The notes: generated from the sequence alone by a model not told the origin. A stretch of 64,000 nucleotides of DNA from Streptomyces antarcticus (GCF_026627255.1 NZ_JAPNLM010000003.1:420153-484152), one strand, 5' to 3'; counted from the stretch's first letter, positions 51,474 through 60,498 are shown. Translations and numbers: made by a program.

Positions 51474-54400
51474 TCACCTTATCCTGGGGCTGAACCAGTT
51501 GCCCAATTTGTCGTCGATTTTCGTCGCATGGTCGAGGACTTCTTGCCGGGTCGGGTTCGGATGGCTCTCGTAGAACCGATTCCACTCGACACGTATATCG
51601 CTGAGATGGATACGGCTGTTGATATCGCCCTTGGGTATTCCGCGAAGGTTCTCGATCGAGTGGATCTCTTCCGGCTTGAACAGCCCCGGGTATCTGTTGA
51701 GGGTCTGCTGCTCGATCGCGTGGTGGACGACCACCTTGCCCTTGAGTTCGGGATGCTCGGCGAAGAACGTCTTCTTGTAGGAGAAGCTGTCCGTGTATCC
51801 GACGCTGGCGCCCTGACGGGTGGGCACGCCGGTTCCGAGGACCGACTCCTTCTTGGCCGCCGCGATCTTGGCTGCTTCCTCGCACGGGATGAGTCCCAGC
51901 GGATCCGACCAGCTCAGCGGGTTGGACACGTATGAGGCGGGGTGGGGAGCGGCCGCCAGGCCCAGCGGGTCCTGGCTCATGTAGCGGGCGGTCTCCGGGT
52001 CGTAGTAGCGGTGCACGTTGTAGTGCAGGCCGGATTCCGGGTCGCTGTACTGTCCGGGGAAGCGCAGGGGCGTATAGGCGCTGCTGTCCGTCGACCACCC
52101 GGTGAGGCCCCAGAGGGTGGACCGGGCGCGCCACGCCGTCTCGCCCTGCTCGTCCAACAGTGCGGTGGGTGTGCCGATCAGGTCCGTCACGATCGCGAAG
52201 AAGCGGCGGTCGATCTCCCGTTGCCCCGACGGTCCGTCCAGGATTCGTTCGAGCTGGGCCACCGGCACCAGGCCGTCGTGATCCCAGGTGACGGTGACGG
52301 GGTGGGGCAGGTGGGAGGACCGGGTGGTCTGCTCGCACAGCACGGACCCGTCCCATGTGAACGTCACCTCTTCGGCCACTGACCGGCCGTCGTCGCCGAG
52401 GCGCTGTTTGGCGATGCGTCGGCCGAGCGCGTCGTAGAGGTAGCACCACGTGGTCCCGTCGGGGGTGGTGACGGAGCGGAGGCGGTCCTCGGCGTCCCAG
52501 TCGTAGCGCCAGGTATCGGGTTTGCGGGACAGACGCGTCTTCTGCCGGAGGATGACACGGCCCTGCGCGTCGTACTCGTACCGCACACCACCCGCATGGT
52601 GAAGGAGGGTGCCGCTGTAAGTGCGCTCGCCCGTGGCTTCGGCGGAAGCATGCCGGAGGGGCCAGTCGGCCGTCGCGATGTTTCCCGCTCGGTCGTACGC
52701 GTAGCGCTCGCTCCAGTCGGCCGCGTGGACAGTCGTCACCCGGGCAGCGGCGTCCAGGGTCAGGGTCCGGACGCCGGTCGAGCTGTCCCGTACGGAGGTG
52801 AGATGCCCGTCGGCCCGGTAGGCGTAGTCGCGTCGGTGGTCCGTGCCGTTCGTCCGGATGACGTGCGCCTGCGGGCGGCCTGCCGCGTTCCACTCGGTGC
52901 GCATCTCGATCTGACCGCAGTGGCGTTGCACTTCCTGCCCGGCATCGTCGTAGCGGAAGGACAGGTGGTGGTCGCCGCTCGCGAGCTGGATGAGACGGCC
53001 CGCGGGGTCCAGGGTGAGTTCCTGCAGGACACCGGAGGGCGTGGTCCTGGTCGTGCGTCGGCCGGCGGCGTCGTATCCGTAGTGCAGGACGGCTTCCCCG
53101 ACGGTTTCGGACGTGGTCCGGCCGAGCTCGTCCCGGGTGATGACCAGATCCGCGTCCTCGTTGACCGCCCGTACGAGACGTCCGGACCGGTCGTAGAAGT
53201 ACCGGCTGATGGCTCCGTCCGCGTCCTTGACGAGCGGCCGCCCGAGAACGTCCCGCTGATAGCGGACGGTGTGCCCTGCCGGTGTCGTACGGGCCACCAG
53301 TTTGCCGGTCGGATCGTACGCGTAGTCCACCGTGCGGCCGTCGAAGTCGCATTCCGACACCAGCTGGCCAGCTGCGTCGTAGCCGTAGTCCCAGGTCAGA
53401 CCCTGGTCGTTGGTGACGCTGGTCAGCCGCAGGGCGGCGTCGTAGGTGAACGTGAAGCGTGAACCGTCGGGACCCGTCCGGGCCGCGAGCTGGTCGAAGT
53501 GGCCGTACTCGTAAGTGTGCGTGGCGCCGGAGGCGTCGGTGTGGAGGAGGCAGTTGCCTTCGGCGTCGTAGGACCAGGTCTCCGTGGATCCGTCCGGACC
53601 ACGGCGTTGCAGGATCCTGCCCTCGACGTCCCAGACATAGTGGGTCGTGCGCCCGAGTGGATCGGTCTCCGAGGTCACACGGCCGAAGGCATCGCGCTGC
53701 AGGGACGTGACCGCGCCCGTGGGTTCCGTCAGCCGTGTGGTCAGCCCGGCCGCATCGCAGTTGAGGAGGGTGCGGTTGCCCGCCGGGTCGACCACGCAGC
53801 GTAGGTTGCCGCGCTCGTCGTAGGTGTACCGCGTGGTGGCGCCCGTGGGATCGGTGGCCGAAACGCAGTTCCCGGCCTCGTCGTATGCGTAGCACCAGGT
53901 CTCCCCACTGGGGCCGACGACCGTCAGGGGCCGCCCCGTCGAGGTGTACGTGGCGGTCGAGCCCTGCCCGTCCGGCCGGGTGACCGCGATGATGTTGTCC
54001 GCTGGGTCGAACGTGAACCGGGTGGAGTATCCGAGGGCGTCCGTCCATTCTTTCAGCCGGCCCCGCTCGTCGTGTTCGTTGCGAGTCGCCGCGCCCAACG
54101 GGTCGGTCTGGGACACGAGCCGGTGGTGGCGGTCGAAAACATAGTGCGACGTGTGGCCGAGGGCATCGGTCACGGACGTCATCCGCAGCCCGCTGACCGG
54201 ATCCGTGGCGCCGTACTCGATGAGAGCCTTGAGGTGGCCCTCCGTACCCCCTTCACCGATGCACCGTCCCGATGTGTCGTACCTGTACGCGTAGGAGTAG
54301 CCGTTCCTGTCGCGCCAGGACAGGATCAGGCCACTGGGATCGACCCCGAAGAGCAGCGGCTCGTCCGAGGAATTGAAGATCTCCGTCAGGTGGCCGCCGT

Positions 54401-56174
54401 CGTCGTAGCCGTAGCGGACGAGCCTCACGTTCTCGGATTCGCCACCTGCAACCAGATGCAGTTCCGTGACCCGCCCCCGCGACGTCGAGACGCGCAGCCG
54501 ATAGCCGCCGTGGTGCACGATCGCCGTGGGAGCCCCTGCCGTGTTGTACTCGAAGGCGATCCAACGGCCGTTGCGGTCCTCCACGCGGGTCAGCAGCGCA
54601 CGATCGGTGCCGTGGGGCACGAAGCGCCGTACGGTTCCGTCTTCCGGGTCGGTGAGCGTGTAGCCGCCGCCCTCGGCGTCGCGGTCGAGCGGCCAGCGCG
54701 GCCCGTGCGCCGGCAGGGTGGCCTCCCCGGGCGCCGGATGGGGGTAGTCGAGGAGGAGGCCGTCCTCGCTGACCAGGATGACGCCTTGGGGGTCGATCTC
54801 AAGCCGCTGATCCAAGGTGCTCGCCCACCGGGGCCCGAACCACTGGCCTGCAGTGAAGGTGGACTGCGCTCTGCGTGAGACCACGAGGGGAAGGGCTCCG
54901 GAAAGGACGACGTCCACCTGGGGCAGATACATGGCCCCCGTGGCGAGGTTCACCGGGTCGGTCGGCCCCTTGCACACCGAACTCGGAATCTGGCTGTTCG
55001 TCATCGGCGCCCCGTTGACGTTCCTGCGCAGCGTGCTGCCCGCAGTGGGCTTCAGCCCGGCCCGGAGCCCGGTACGGAGGACGCCGGCGCCTTTGGTGCC
55101 GATGAGTTCGGGGACGAGCCGGCCGAGGAATTCGGAGGGGTCGCCCTTGGCGGCGTCCCAGGCGTTCTTCAGGGCCCGGTCGGGGTTGGCTGCGGTGGAC
55201 ACGAGCCCGGCCAGGGTCATGTTCATGTTCTTGTAGTACTCGGCCGGGTGGGTGATGTTGTACGGGTCCAGCGCGTTCACCGAGCGTACGAAGTTGACCA
55301 GGCCCGCGGCGCCCTTCACGATGCCGCCGCCGAAGTGCATCATCTCCACGCCCTGCCCGAAGGCGTAGTCGGCGAGTTCGAGCTTGGTTTTCTCCCGGCC
55401 GGTGGGTTCCTTCGGGGCGTGGGCCATCGCCGCGGTGACCGCCGCCTTGGCCGTGTCGGCGGCCTCCTTGCGGGCGCTGCGGGCGGCTTTGAGGATCTCC
55501 TGGGCGCGCTGCCGCTTGTCCTGGCTTGGATCGGTGAAGTCGGCGGGGCGGGGGAGGGGGTTGTCGCTGTTGCGGGCGTCGTTGTAGGCGTCGACTTTCT
55601 TGTTGTGCGCGTCGGCGGCGACCTTGTAGTCCTGCTGGGCCTCCTTGTAGAGGTCGATGGCCTCGCGCGCCTTGCCCTGGGCGGTGGTGACGGCGCTCGC
55701 GTACGTCTCCAGGGCCTGGGCGGCGTTCTCGAAGGCGTCGGCGGCGTGCAGCCAGTCGGTGGGCAGGGTCTGGAAGTTCTCGCGGAAGCTGTTGGCGGCC
55801 TCGCCCTTCCAGCTCGCCGAGTCGAGCTTCTTCATCCCGGCCCCGACCAGGTCGAACGCCCGCTGGAAGTCACGGAGGTTCGTGATCGACTCCCGGACCT
55901 TCCCCGGGTTGCCGTGCACGAGCTCGTTCGGCTCCTCGGTCTGCCCGAGCTGCTGCTCACCGACCTCCGCCCCGAGGGAGGCGGCGGTCCCATCACCCCA
56001 GTCCTCGACGGAATCCGCCCAGCCCTCGGCACCGACCTTCTCCAGGCCCGCTCCGAGGGCGTCGGTGCTCTTGTCGATGCCCTCGCCGACGAGTTCCTTG
56101 CCCTTGTCGATGCCCTTGTCGACGAGGTCGGTGCCCTTGTCGGTGAGCCTGCCCAGGTCGTCCCAGCTCACCAT
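51474..56174 (-). CDS. WXG-like/Rhs polymorphic toxin with C-terminal HNH nuclease
   Basis: 1566 residues. The N-terminal ~1-300 is a helical secretion module: DKG-repeat amphipathic start, SWKGEAANSF at 121-130 (WXG-type motif) and long helices like LXG/ESX toxins. A DUF6531 entry at ~400-480 (VCKGPTDPVNLATGAMYLPQVDVVL) precedes YD repeats (about 500-1380). RHS core RFPGQYSDPESGLHYN and RYYDPETARYMSQDPLGL at ~1395-1430 follows. The last ~85 residues are the toxin: VVHHAIEQQ (His1484-1485), IHSIENLRGIP, SRIHLSDIRVEWN, an AHH/HNH endonuclease pattern. Likely exported by a type VII-like system and active on nucleic acids of rival cells. The SUKH gene 27 bases downstream is its immunity partner. 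Confidence 0.9.
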   Translation of the reverse strand: MVSWDDLGRLTDKGTDLVDKGIDKGKELVGEGIDKSTDALGAGLEKVGAEGWADSVEDWGDGTAASLGAEVGEQQLGQTEEPNELVHGNPGKVRESITNLRDFQRAFDLVGAGMKKLDSASWKGEAANSFRENFQTLPTDWLHAADAFENAAQALETYASAVTTAQGKAREAIDLYKEAQQDYKVAADAHNKKVDAYNDARNSDNPLPRPADFTDPSQDKRQRAQEILKAARSARKEAADTAKAAVTAAMAHAPKEPTGREKTKLELADYAFGQGVEMMHFGGGIVKGAAGLVNFVRSVNALDPYNITHPAEYYKNMNMTLAGLVSTAANPDRALKNAWDAAKGDPSEFLGRLVPELIGTKGAGVLRTGLRAGLKPTAGSTLRRNVNGAPMTNSQIPSSVCKGPTDPVNLATGAMYLPQVDVVLSGALPLVVSRRAQSTFTAGQWFGPRWASTLDQRLEIDPQGVILVSEDGLLLDYPHPAPGEATLPAHGPRWPLDRDAEGGGYTLTDPEDGTVRRFVPHGTDRALLTRVEDRNGRWIAFEYNTAGAPTAIVHHGGYRLRVSTSRGRVTELHLVAGGESENVRLVRYGYDDGGHLTEIFNSSDEPLLFGVDPSGLILSWRDRNGYSYAYRYDTSGRCIGEGGTEGHLKALIEYGATDPVSGLRMTSVTDALGHTSHYVFDRHHRLVSQTDPLGAATRNEHDERGRLKEWTDALGYSTRFTFDPADNIIAVTRPDGQGSTATYTSTGRPLTVVGPSGETWCYAYDEAGNCVSATDPTGATTRYTYDERGNLRCVVDPAGNRTLLNCDAAGLTTRLTEPTGAVTSLQRDAFGRVTSETDPLGRTTHYVWDVEGRILQRRGPDGSTETWSYDAEGNCLLHTDASGATHTYEYGHFDQLAARTGPDGSRFTFTYDAALRLTSVTNDQGLTWDYGYDAAGQLVSECDFDGRTVDYAYDPTGKLVARTTPAGHTVRYQRDVLGRPLVKDADGAISRYFYDRSGRLVRAVNEDADLVITRDELGRTTSETVGEAVLHYGYDAAGRRTTRTTPSGVLQELTLDPAGRLIQLASGDHHLSFRYDDAGQEVQRHCGQIEMRTEWNAAGRPQAHVIRTNGTDHRRDYAYRADGHLTSVRDSSTGVRTLTLDAAARVTTVHAADWSERYAYDRAGNIATADWPLRHASAEATGERTYSGTLLHHAGGVRYEYDAQGRVILRQKTRLSRKPDTWRYDWDAEDRLRSVTTPDGTTWCYLYDALGRRIAKQRLGDDGRSVAEEVTFTWDGSVLCEQTTRSSHLPHPVTVTWDHDGLVPVAQLERILDGPSGQREIDRRFFAIVTDLIGTPTALLDEQGETAWRARSTLWGLTGWSTDSSAYTPLRFPGQYSDPESGLHYNVHRYYDPETARYMSQDPLGLAAAPHPASYVSNPLSWSDPLGLIPCEEAAKIAAAKKESVLGTGVPTRQGASVGYTDSFSYKKTFFAEHPELKGKVVVHHAIEQQTLNRYPGLFKPEEIHSIENLRGIPKGDINSRIHLSDIRVEWNRFYESHPNPTRQEVLDHATKIDDKLGNWFSPRIR

Positions 56175-56818
56175 CAGTTGTCACCCCAGCGCGGCTGCTC
56201 GGCCTGCTCGACGACGCCCTGGGAGGGGTCGAGCGTGTCGAACAACTCCTGGTCCATCCGGGCCCGGGTCGCCGGGTCGAGCAGGCCGTTGCGCTGCATG
56301 GAGTCCAGCTGCGCGTCCATGACGTCGTAACCGGTGTCCTGCCAGGTCTGCTTGACCTCCTGGTGGGCCTGCACAAACGATTCGGCGCTGTAGTCCGGGT
56401 TGTCGTACATCGTCTGGGTGCTGATCTTGTCCCAGCTCATCTGCTTGACCTCGTCCTCGGTCAGATGCGGGTTCCCGTTGACCGAGTTCACCGCGATCTT
56501 GAACGAGTCCTTCACGTACTGCTCCTGCTCGGCATACGACCCGGCCGACAGGCCCACACCCTGCGCGAAGCCGTTGCCCCGCAGGGTCAGTGCCCGTACG
56601 CCCCACTCCCAGCGGTCGCAGAACGTCTTGAACTCCGCCGTCAGTCCGCCATCCCCCAACTCCAGCCCCGACAGCGCCAGCCCGGAGAAACCCCGGCCCG
56701 CGGACGCCTGCCCGATCATGCCGAGATCCTTCAACTCCGAATGCGCGAGATTGATCCCGGCCGCGATCTCCGCCAGCGCCTGCGCCGGCGCCTCCAGGCT
56801 CGGCTCCCCACCACTCAC
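56174..56818 (-). CDS. Helper protein of the WXG-Rhs toxin locus
   Basis: 214 residues, unrecognised. Helical with no membrane segment (SLEAPAQALAEIAAGINLAHSELKDLG; LTAEFKTFCDRWEWGVRALTLRGN). It overlaps the toxin start by one base and the upstream SseB-like stop by four bases, so it is translationally coupled. By analogy with small T7-secretion partner proteins it may be a chaperone or co-secreted subunit. Confidence 0.7.
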   Translation of the reverse strand: MSGGEPSLEAPAQALAEIAAGINLAHSELKDLGMIGQASAGRGFSGLALSGLELGDGGLTAEFKTFCDRWEWGVRALTLRGNGFAQGVGLSAGSYAEQEQYVKDSFKIAVNSVNGNPHLTEDEVKQMSWDKISTQTMYDNPDYSAESFVQAHQEVKQTWQDTGYDVMDAQLDSMQRNGLLDPATRARMDQELFDTLDPSQGVVEQAEQPRWGDN

Positions 56819-57372
56819 TGCGCTTCCTCCCCGTCCACATCGACGGCCACGGCGTCGGGCACGACACCGCGGACCGGCGGGAACAACATGCCGCCGCCCT
56901 CACTACCCGCGTCCAGCGCGACCCCACCAGGGCCCGGCAGCATCGGCACCATCACGTCCAGCAACCGCGCACCGAGCACCGCCCGATACGCCCACTCCCG
57001 CCCGGCCTCCCCCCGCGCCCGCGCGAACGCCGCCAACGCCTCCTCGTTCGAGAACGCACAGATCCAGCGCACCCCGTTCAGATCCGCCGTCCACAGGCTG
57101 CCCTGCTCGTCGAACGGCACCAGCACGGCCGTGCGCCGGAACTCCCCGAGCAGCACGGCGAACTCCCACCGCGCTGCGGCCACCCTGTCGTCCTCCGATC
57201 GACGCGGCAGCGGGTCGGGCTCCGGCGCGGGCACCGCTTCGCTCGGCGGCGCTTCGGACTCGGCGGCTGACGCGCTCGCTGCAGGATCATGCAGGTCATC
57301 ACTCGCTGCTGCCAGATCGGTCAGCCTCAGACGCCCGCTTGGTGAAGGAATGTGCTCCCCGCGATCACTCAC
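56815..57372 (-). CDS. SseB-domain-like protein of the toxin locus
   Basis: 185 residues from GTG 57372; a start at 57564 would add a Pro/Ala/Gly segment. SseB-like pattern: RRTAVLVPFDEQGSLWTADLNGVRWICAFSNEEALAAFARARG and a C-terminal 'LPGPGGVALDAGS'. In streptomycetes SseB-like proteins are common near type VII-linked toxin genes. A short upstream frame ending MAEFER overlaps its start (GTGA), suggesting a missing first gene truncated by the insertion-sequence region beyond. First gene of the toxin operon as seen here. Confidence 0.7.
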   Translation of the reverse strand: MSDRGEHIPSPSGRLRLTDLAAASDDLHDPAASASAAESEAPPSEAVPAPEPDPLPRRSEDDRVAAARWEFAVLLGEFRRTAVLVPFDEQGSLWTADLNGVRWICAFSNEEALAAFARARGEAGREWAYRAVLGARLLDVMVPMLPGPGGVALDAGSEGGGMLFPPVRGVVPDAVAVDVDGEEAQ

Positions 57373-57621
57373 CGTTCGAATTCTGCCATGTTGATCTTCC
57401 CTTCCGTGACGTGGTTCTAAGCCGGACGGTTGCGCGGCCGGGGCTGACGCCATCCCGCTCGGGGGTGTGCCGAGCGCGCCCCCGGCCTTCGGCGCGCTGG
57501 TGACCAACGGCATGCCTGGCTGGGAAACCTGCCACGAGCCTTCCTGCGGTGCCGGTGCAGGCACGTGGTGTTTGTTCAGAACAGGAGCATCGTTGTCCTG
57601 GAAGTCTGGAATGGAGGGACC

Positions 57622-57647
57622 TGAAGTTTCCCCGTGATCGTGGACAC
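57622..57647. repeat. Left inverted repeat of the IS3-family element
   Basis: TGAAGTTTCCCCGTGATCGT plus GGACAC, matching the right end in 24 of 26 positions when reversed. Confidence 0.85.
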
Positions 57648-57654
57648 ATCGCTG

Positions 57655-57863
57655 TTACGCCGCGAGGGCCTGATCCTGCTGGTAGCGCAGGCGTGTCTCG
57701 TGGGGCGTGAGGTAGCCCCAGTGGACGTGCTTGCGCAGGCGGCGTCTGTTGTAGAAGGTCTCGACGAAGTCGAAGATGTCGGCGCGGGCGGTCGCGCGGT
57801 CGGGCCAGAAGCGGGTGCCGATCTCCTCTTTGAGTACGGCCCAGAACTTTCCGCGGCGGCGTT
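57655..57863 (-). pseudogene. 3' part of IS3 orfB (transposase C-terminus)
   Basis: The minus strand reads FWAVLKEEIGTRFWPDRATARAD, FVETFYNRRRLRKHVHWGYLTPHETR, YQQDQALAA and TAA at 57655. This is the DDE-domain end of an IS3 OrfB, including the catalytic Glu region. One base is missing in GAAAGTTCTGG relative to the expected GAAAGNTTCTGG, so even without the IS110 insertion the frame would be broken. Confidence 0.85.
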
Positions 57864-57879
57864 GACGCTCCTATAGCTG

Positions 57880-58950
57880 TCAACTGGCTTTCTGGGGTGC
57901 TCGTGGGGCGGGTCGGAGGAGGTGGTAGACCTCGCGGATGACGTAGCGTTTGAGGCAGCGGATGATCTCTCGTTTCGTCTTGCCTTCGGTGGTGCGGCGG
58001 GCGACGTAGTCGATCGTGGGCTGATGAAATTGCATCCGGACGATGACAGTTCGGTAGATCGCGGCGTTCAGCTGCCGGTGGCCGCCATGGTTGATGCGAT
58101 GCCTGCCGCTGGTCATGCCGGAGCCGGTGGGCACAGGTGCGATGCCGGCGAGTTTGGCGAGGGCGGCTTCGGACTTGATCCGTTCGGGGTTGTCGCCGGC
58201 GACGACGAGGATTTCCGCGGCGGTGTCCACCCCGATGCCGAACGGCTCGAGCAGCTGTGGAGCGGCCCGCTGGACCAAGTCGCCGATCATCTTGGTCAGT
58301 TCTTTCGCCTCGGCGTCGAGGTACTGCCACCGCTTGGCGAGCGTCCGCAGCGTGTGACGCAGTGCGTCCTCGGGTCCTTCCAGGCGGCGGGGACGCAGGG
58401 CTGCCAGCTGCCGAGCCAGGGTGATCTGTGTCTTTCCCGCGGTCTCCCGGCGCAGGGTGTCCGGGGCGTGGACCAGCATGGCCTTCATCGTGACCATGGC
58501 CGCGGCGCGCTGTTCAACGGCCTGGTCGTGCGCGACCTTGAGCCGGCGGATCATCTCCGCTTCACCGTCGGCGCTCTTCGGTGTGGCGGTCGCGAACCCG
58601 GCGAGTACGGCGCGGGCGGCGTTCTCGGTGTCCAGGGTGTCGGACTTGCCGTTCATCCGCCGCAGTCGCCGGTCCGGTCGGCCGGCCTCGACCACCTTGT
58701 GGCCGTTCCTGCGCAGGAACGATGTGAGTGTGGCGCCGTAGGAGCCGGTGCCCTCGATCCCGAAGGCGAGAATCCTGCCGAACGAGGCTGCCCAGTCGAG
58801 CAGTTGCTGGAAGCCGCCGGTGTCGGTGGGAATGGTCAAGGTGGCCAGGATCCCGCCGATCGTGTCCATCACGGCTGCGACGTGGATGTGTTTGTGTGTG
58901 TCGACACCGATCACGACATGCCCGGACCTGGGCTGCTCGATGGTCTGCAC
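57880..58950 (-). CDS. IS110-family transposase (DEDD recombinase)
   Basis: 356 residues, full family length. N-terminal RuvC-like DEDD domain: VVIGVDTHKHIHVAAV (first Asp), FGIEGTGSYGATL (Glu), later Asp in GKSDTLDTENAARAV. C-terminal Tnp_20 domain carries the serine region: AGIAPVPTGSGMTSGRHRINHGGHRQLNAAIY. It recombines with the help of a structured bridge RNA. The gene looks intact, so this copy may still be active, unlike its IS3 host. Confidence 0.95.
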   Translation of the reverse strand: MQTIEQPRSGHVVIGVDTHKHIHVAAVMDTIGGILATLTIPTDTGGFQQLLDWAASFGRILAFGIEGTGSYGATLTSFLRRNGHKVVEAGRPDRRLRRMNGKSDTLDTENAARAVLAGFATATPKSADGEAEMIRRLKVAHDQAVEQRAAAMVTMKAMLVHAPDTLRRETAGKTQITLARQLAALRPRRLEGPEDALRHTLRTLAKRWQYLDAEAKELTKMIGDLVQRAAPQLLEPFGIGVDTAAEILVVAGDNPERIKSEAALAKLAGIAPVPTGSGMTSGRHRINHGGHRQLNAAIYRTVIVRMQFHQPTIDYVARRTTEGKTKREIIRCLKRYVIREVYHLLRPAPRAPQKAS

Positions 58951-59208
58951 GGTGTTCCTTCCGGCCGGTAGCGTGGGAGGTCACGCTGTCGCCGGTCGGA
59001 CGGACAGGACTGTCACGGGGACGCTTTGGTGAGTCGGCTCCAGGCTCTTATCAGGTCACGTCCGTCCGGCGGCAGCGCTTGCTGCGTGCCCGGCCGGGCG
59101 GTCGACAGATCAACGCCAGGACACCCGTAGGGTCAGTCATAGCAAGAGTCAGACCGCCTCGGCCGGGACTACCCGATCCTTGCGGGATCCGGTGCGAAAA
59201 GATTGACA
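58951..59208 (-). ncRNA. Candidate IS110 bridge-RNA region
   Basis: This is the non-coding end upstream of the transposase, where IS110-group elements encode their bridge RNA. On inspection it is rich in short perfect hairpins: AGCGTG/CACGCT, GACAG/CTGTC, GCAGC/GCTGC and GCCCGGCCGGGC. The transcribed strand contains GGCGTTGATCTGTCGACC (complement of 59100-59117), which resembles both halves of the empty target GGCGTTG-TCGAAG. Exact ends and fold were not computed. Confidence 0.45.
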
Positions 59209-59896
59209 GTCGAAGCAGCTCCCGGTCCGGCCCATACTTTGCTGGTGCCCCAACATGCTCATTCTGTCGCGCAGTTGGCGGGAGGTGTATTCCGGTCCGC
59301 GGTTGCTGTGGATCACGCAGCCGGGCTCCAGGCGGCCCAGCGCGGCGGCCATGTCCAGGGCGTCGACGACGAGTTCGGCGCGGTGGTGGTCGGCCATCGA
59401 GTACCCGATCACCTCGCGCGTGGCCAGGTCCAGCCACGAGGCAAGGTAGAGCCAGGCCCTCGGCGGTGGGGATGTAGGTGATGTCTCCGACGATCTTCGT
59501 GCCGGGGCGGGTGGCGGTGAAGTCCCGGCCGATCAGGTCCGGCGACGGGGCGGCCCTGGTGTCGGCCTTGGTCAGGCTGCGGCGTCCGGTGCGCCGGCTG
59601 TTCCCGGCGATGCCGTGTTCCCGCATGACCCGCGCCACCCGCTTGCGGTTGACCACCCGGCCCCGCCGGCGCAGTTCGGCGGTGACGCGCGGGACGCCGT
59701 AGTTCCGCCGGGACGCGATGTGGATCACCGTGATCTCGTGCGCCAGGGCCTCATCCGCCCGGCGCTTCGCTTCGCGGGCCTCTCGCCCGGCCATCCACGC
59801 GTAGGACGTGGACCGGCCGGTCTTCATTACCCTGCACAGCAGTGTGACCGGGTAGTTCGCCCTCTCCGCGTGGATGAACCGGCATATCTTTCTCAC
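59209..59896 (-). pseudogene. 5' part of IS3 orfB, frameshifted and catalytically mutated
   Basis: From GTG 59896: MRKICRFIHAERANYPVTLLCRVM, the HTH_21-type region, then GDITYIPTAEG (first catalytic Asp). Near 59460 an extra C in GGGCCTGG shifts the frame; downstream SWLDLATREV-type sequence continues as IGYSMADHHRAELVVDALDMA and IHSNRGPEYTS. The family motif is HSDRGxxYTS, so the second catalytic Asp is Asn here. The reading ends at SCFD, exactly at the IS110 junction. Confidence 0.85.
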
Positions 59897-59907
59897 CGGT
59901 CGCTCTC

Positions 59908-60195
59908 CTACGCGAAGAAGGCCGTCGCTCTTTTCAGGATCTCGATCGTTTTCGCCTGCTCGGCGGTCAGCTTCCGCAGCCGCTTCAGCTCCTCGTCCCG
60001 GTCATCGGCGGCCCGCACGGCACCGGGCCCGGCGTCCTGGGCGGCGCGGGCCTTCTTCACCCAGCCCCGCAGGGACTCCGAACTGATCCCGAGCTCCCGG
60101 GCGACCTCAGTCACCGTCCGGCCCGACGACCGCACGAGCTCGATCGCGTCCCGCTTGTACTCCTCCGAGTACCGCTTCGTGTACTTGCTTCCCAC
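59908..60195 (-). CDS. IS3 orfA (helix-turn-helix subunit), probably shortened
   Basis: 95 residues. KRYSEEYKRDAIELVRSSGRTVTEVARELGISSESLRGWVKKA is the HTH, followed by a leucine-zipper region LKRLRKLTAEQAKTIEILKRATAFFA. The stop TAG is followed in frame by GAG AGC GAC CGG TGA. Related elements continue FFAKE, so an AAG-to-TAG change probably removed the last few residues and the overlap with orfB. Confidence 0.85.
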   Translation of the reverse strand: MGSKYTKRYSEEYKRDAIELVRSSGRTVTEVARELGISSESLRGWVKKARAAQDAGPGAVRAADDRDEELKRLRKLTAEQAKTIEILKRATAFFA

Positions 60196-60236
60196 CTGGC
60201 ACTACTTCCTCTGGAACCTCACGTCCCAGTCTCCAG

Positions 60237-60262
60237 GTGTCCACGATCAAGGGGAAGCTTCA
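60237..60262. repeat. Right inverted repeat of the IS3-family element
   Basis: GTGTCCACGATCAAGGGGAA plus GCTTCA, complementary to 57622-57647 with two mismatches. Confidence 0.85.
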
Positions 60263-60420
60263 GTGGGTCCGTGCACCCCACACTCACGCAGGTGGGCCGA
60301 TGATCTGTCAACGTCCCGTTCGGTGTCCGGGCGTCGGTGACGGTGTCGGTGAGGGCGTCCGCGCCGGCCTCGGAGGTACGGGCGGACGCGCGTCGGGTCG
60401 CGGGAGGGCCGCCGCAGGGG

Positions 60421-60444
60421 CGCGGGGTCTCACCGCACCCCGCG
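60421..60444 (-). terminator. Hairpin downstream of the YihY/BrkB gene
   Basis: CGCGGGGT (60421-60428) pairs with ACCCCGCG (60437-60444), 8-nt loop, about 55 bases past the stop of the minus-strand gene. The rest of the 236-bp gap to the IS end holds nothing recognised. Confidence 0.5.
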
Positions 60445-60498
60445 GTCGGCCCCGGGCCCCGGGCCCGGCCGTCGTGGTCCGGGTCCGGGGGCGGACGG

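Larger units (their letters stand above)
57864..59208 (-). mobile_element. IS110-family element inserted in IS3 orfB
   Basis: About 1345 bp. Boundaries are inferred from where the IS3 orfB sequence stops (GCGGCGTT, 57856-57863) and resumes (GTCGAAGCAG, 59209-59218). No terminal inverted repeats, as in the family; GTCAA and TTGAC near the two ends are small subterminal inverted bits. One transposase gene. The 258-bp region upstream of it (58951-59208) is expected to encode the bridge RNA in the IS110 group. Confidence 0.85.
57622..60262 (-). mobile_element. IS3-family element (dead), interrupted by IS110
   Basis: Bounded by near-perfect 26-bp inverted repeats (57622-57647 and 60237-60262, TGAAGYTTCCCCKTGATCGTGGACAC type). 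It contains orfA and orfB on the minus strand. orfB is split by an IS110-family element (57864-59208), has a one-base insertion near 59460, a one-base loss near 57850, and a catalytic Asp-to-Asn change, and orfA has a premature stop. I see no clear target-site duplication at the ends, so one side may be rearranged. Confidence 0.85.

Noticed and set aside
52596..53462. Plus-strand frame of 288 aa across the Rhs gene
   Set aside because: Antisense to intact YD repeats that have clear protein motifs; no start context or domain of its own.
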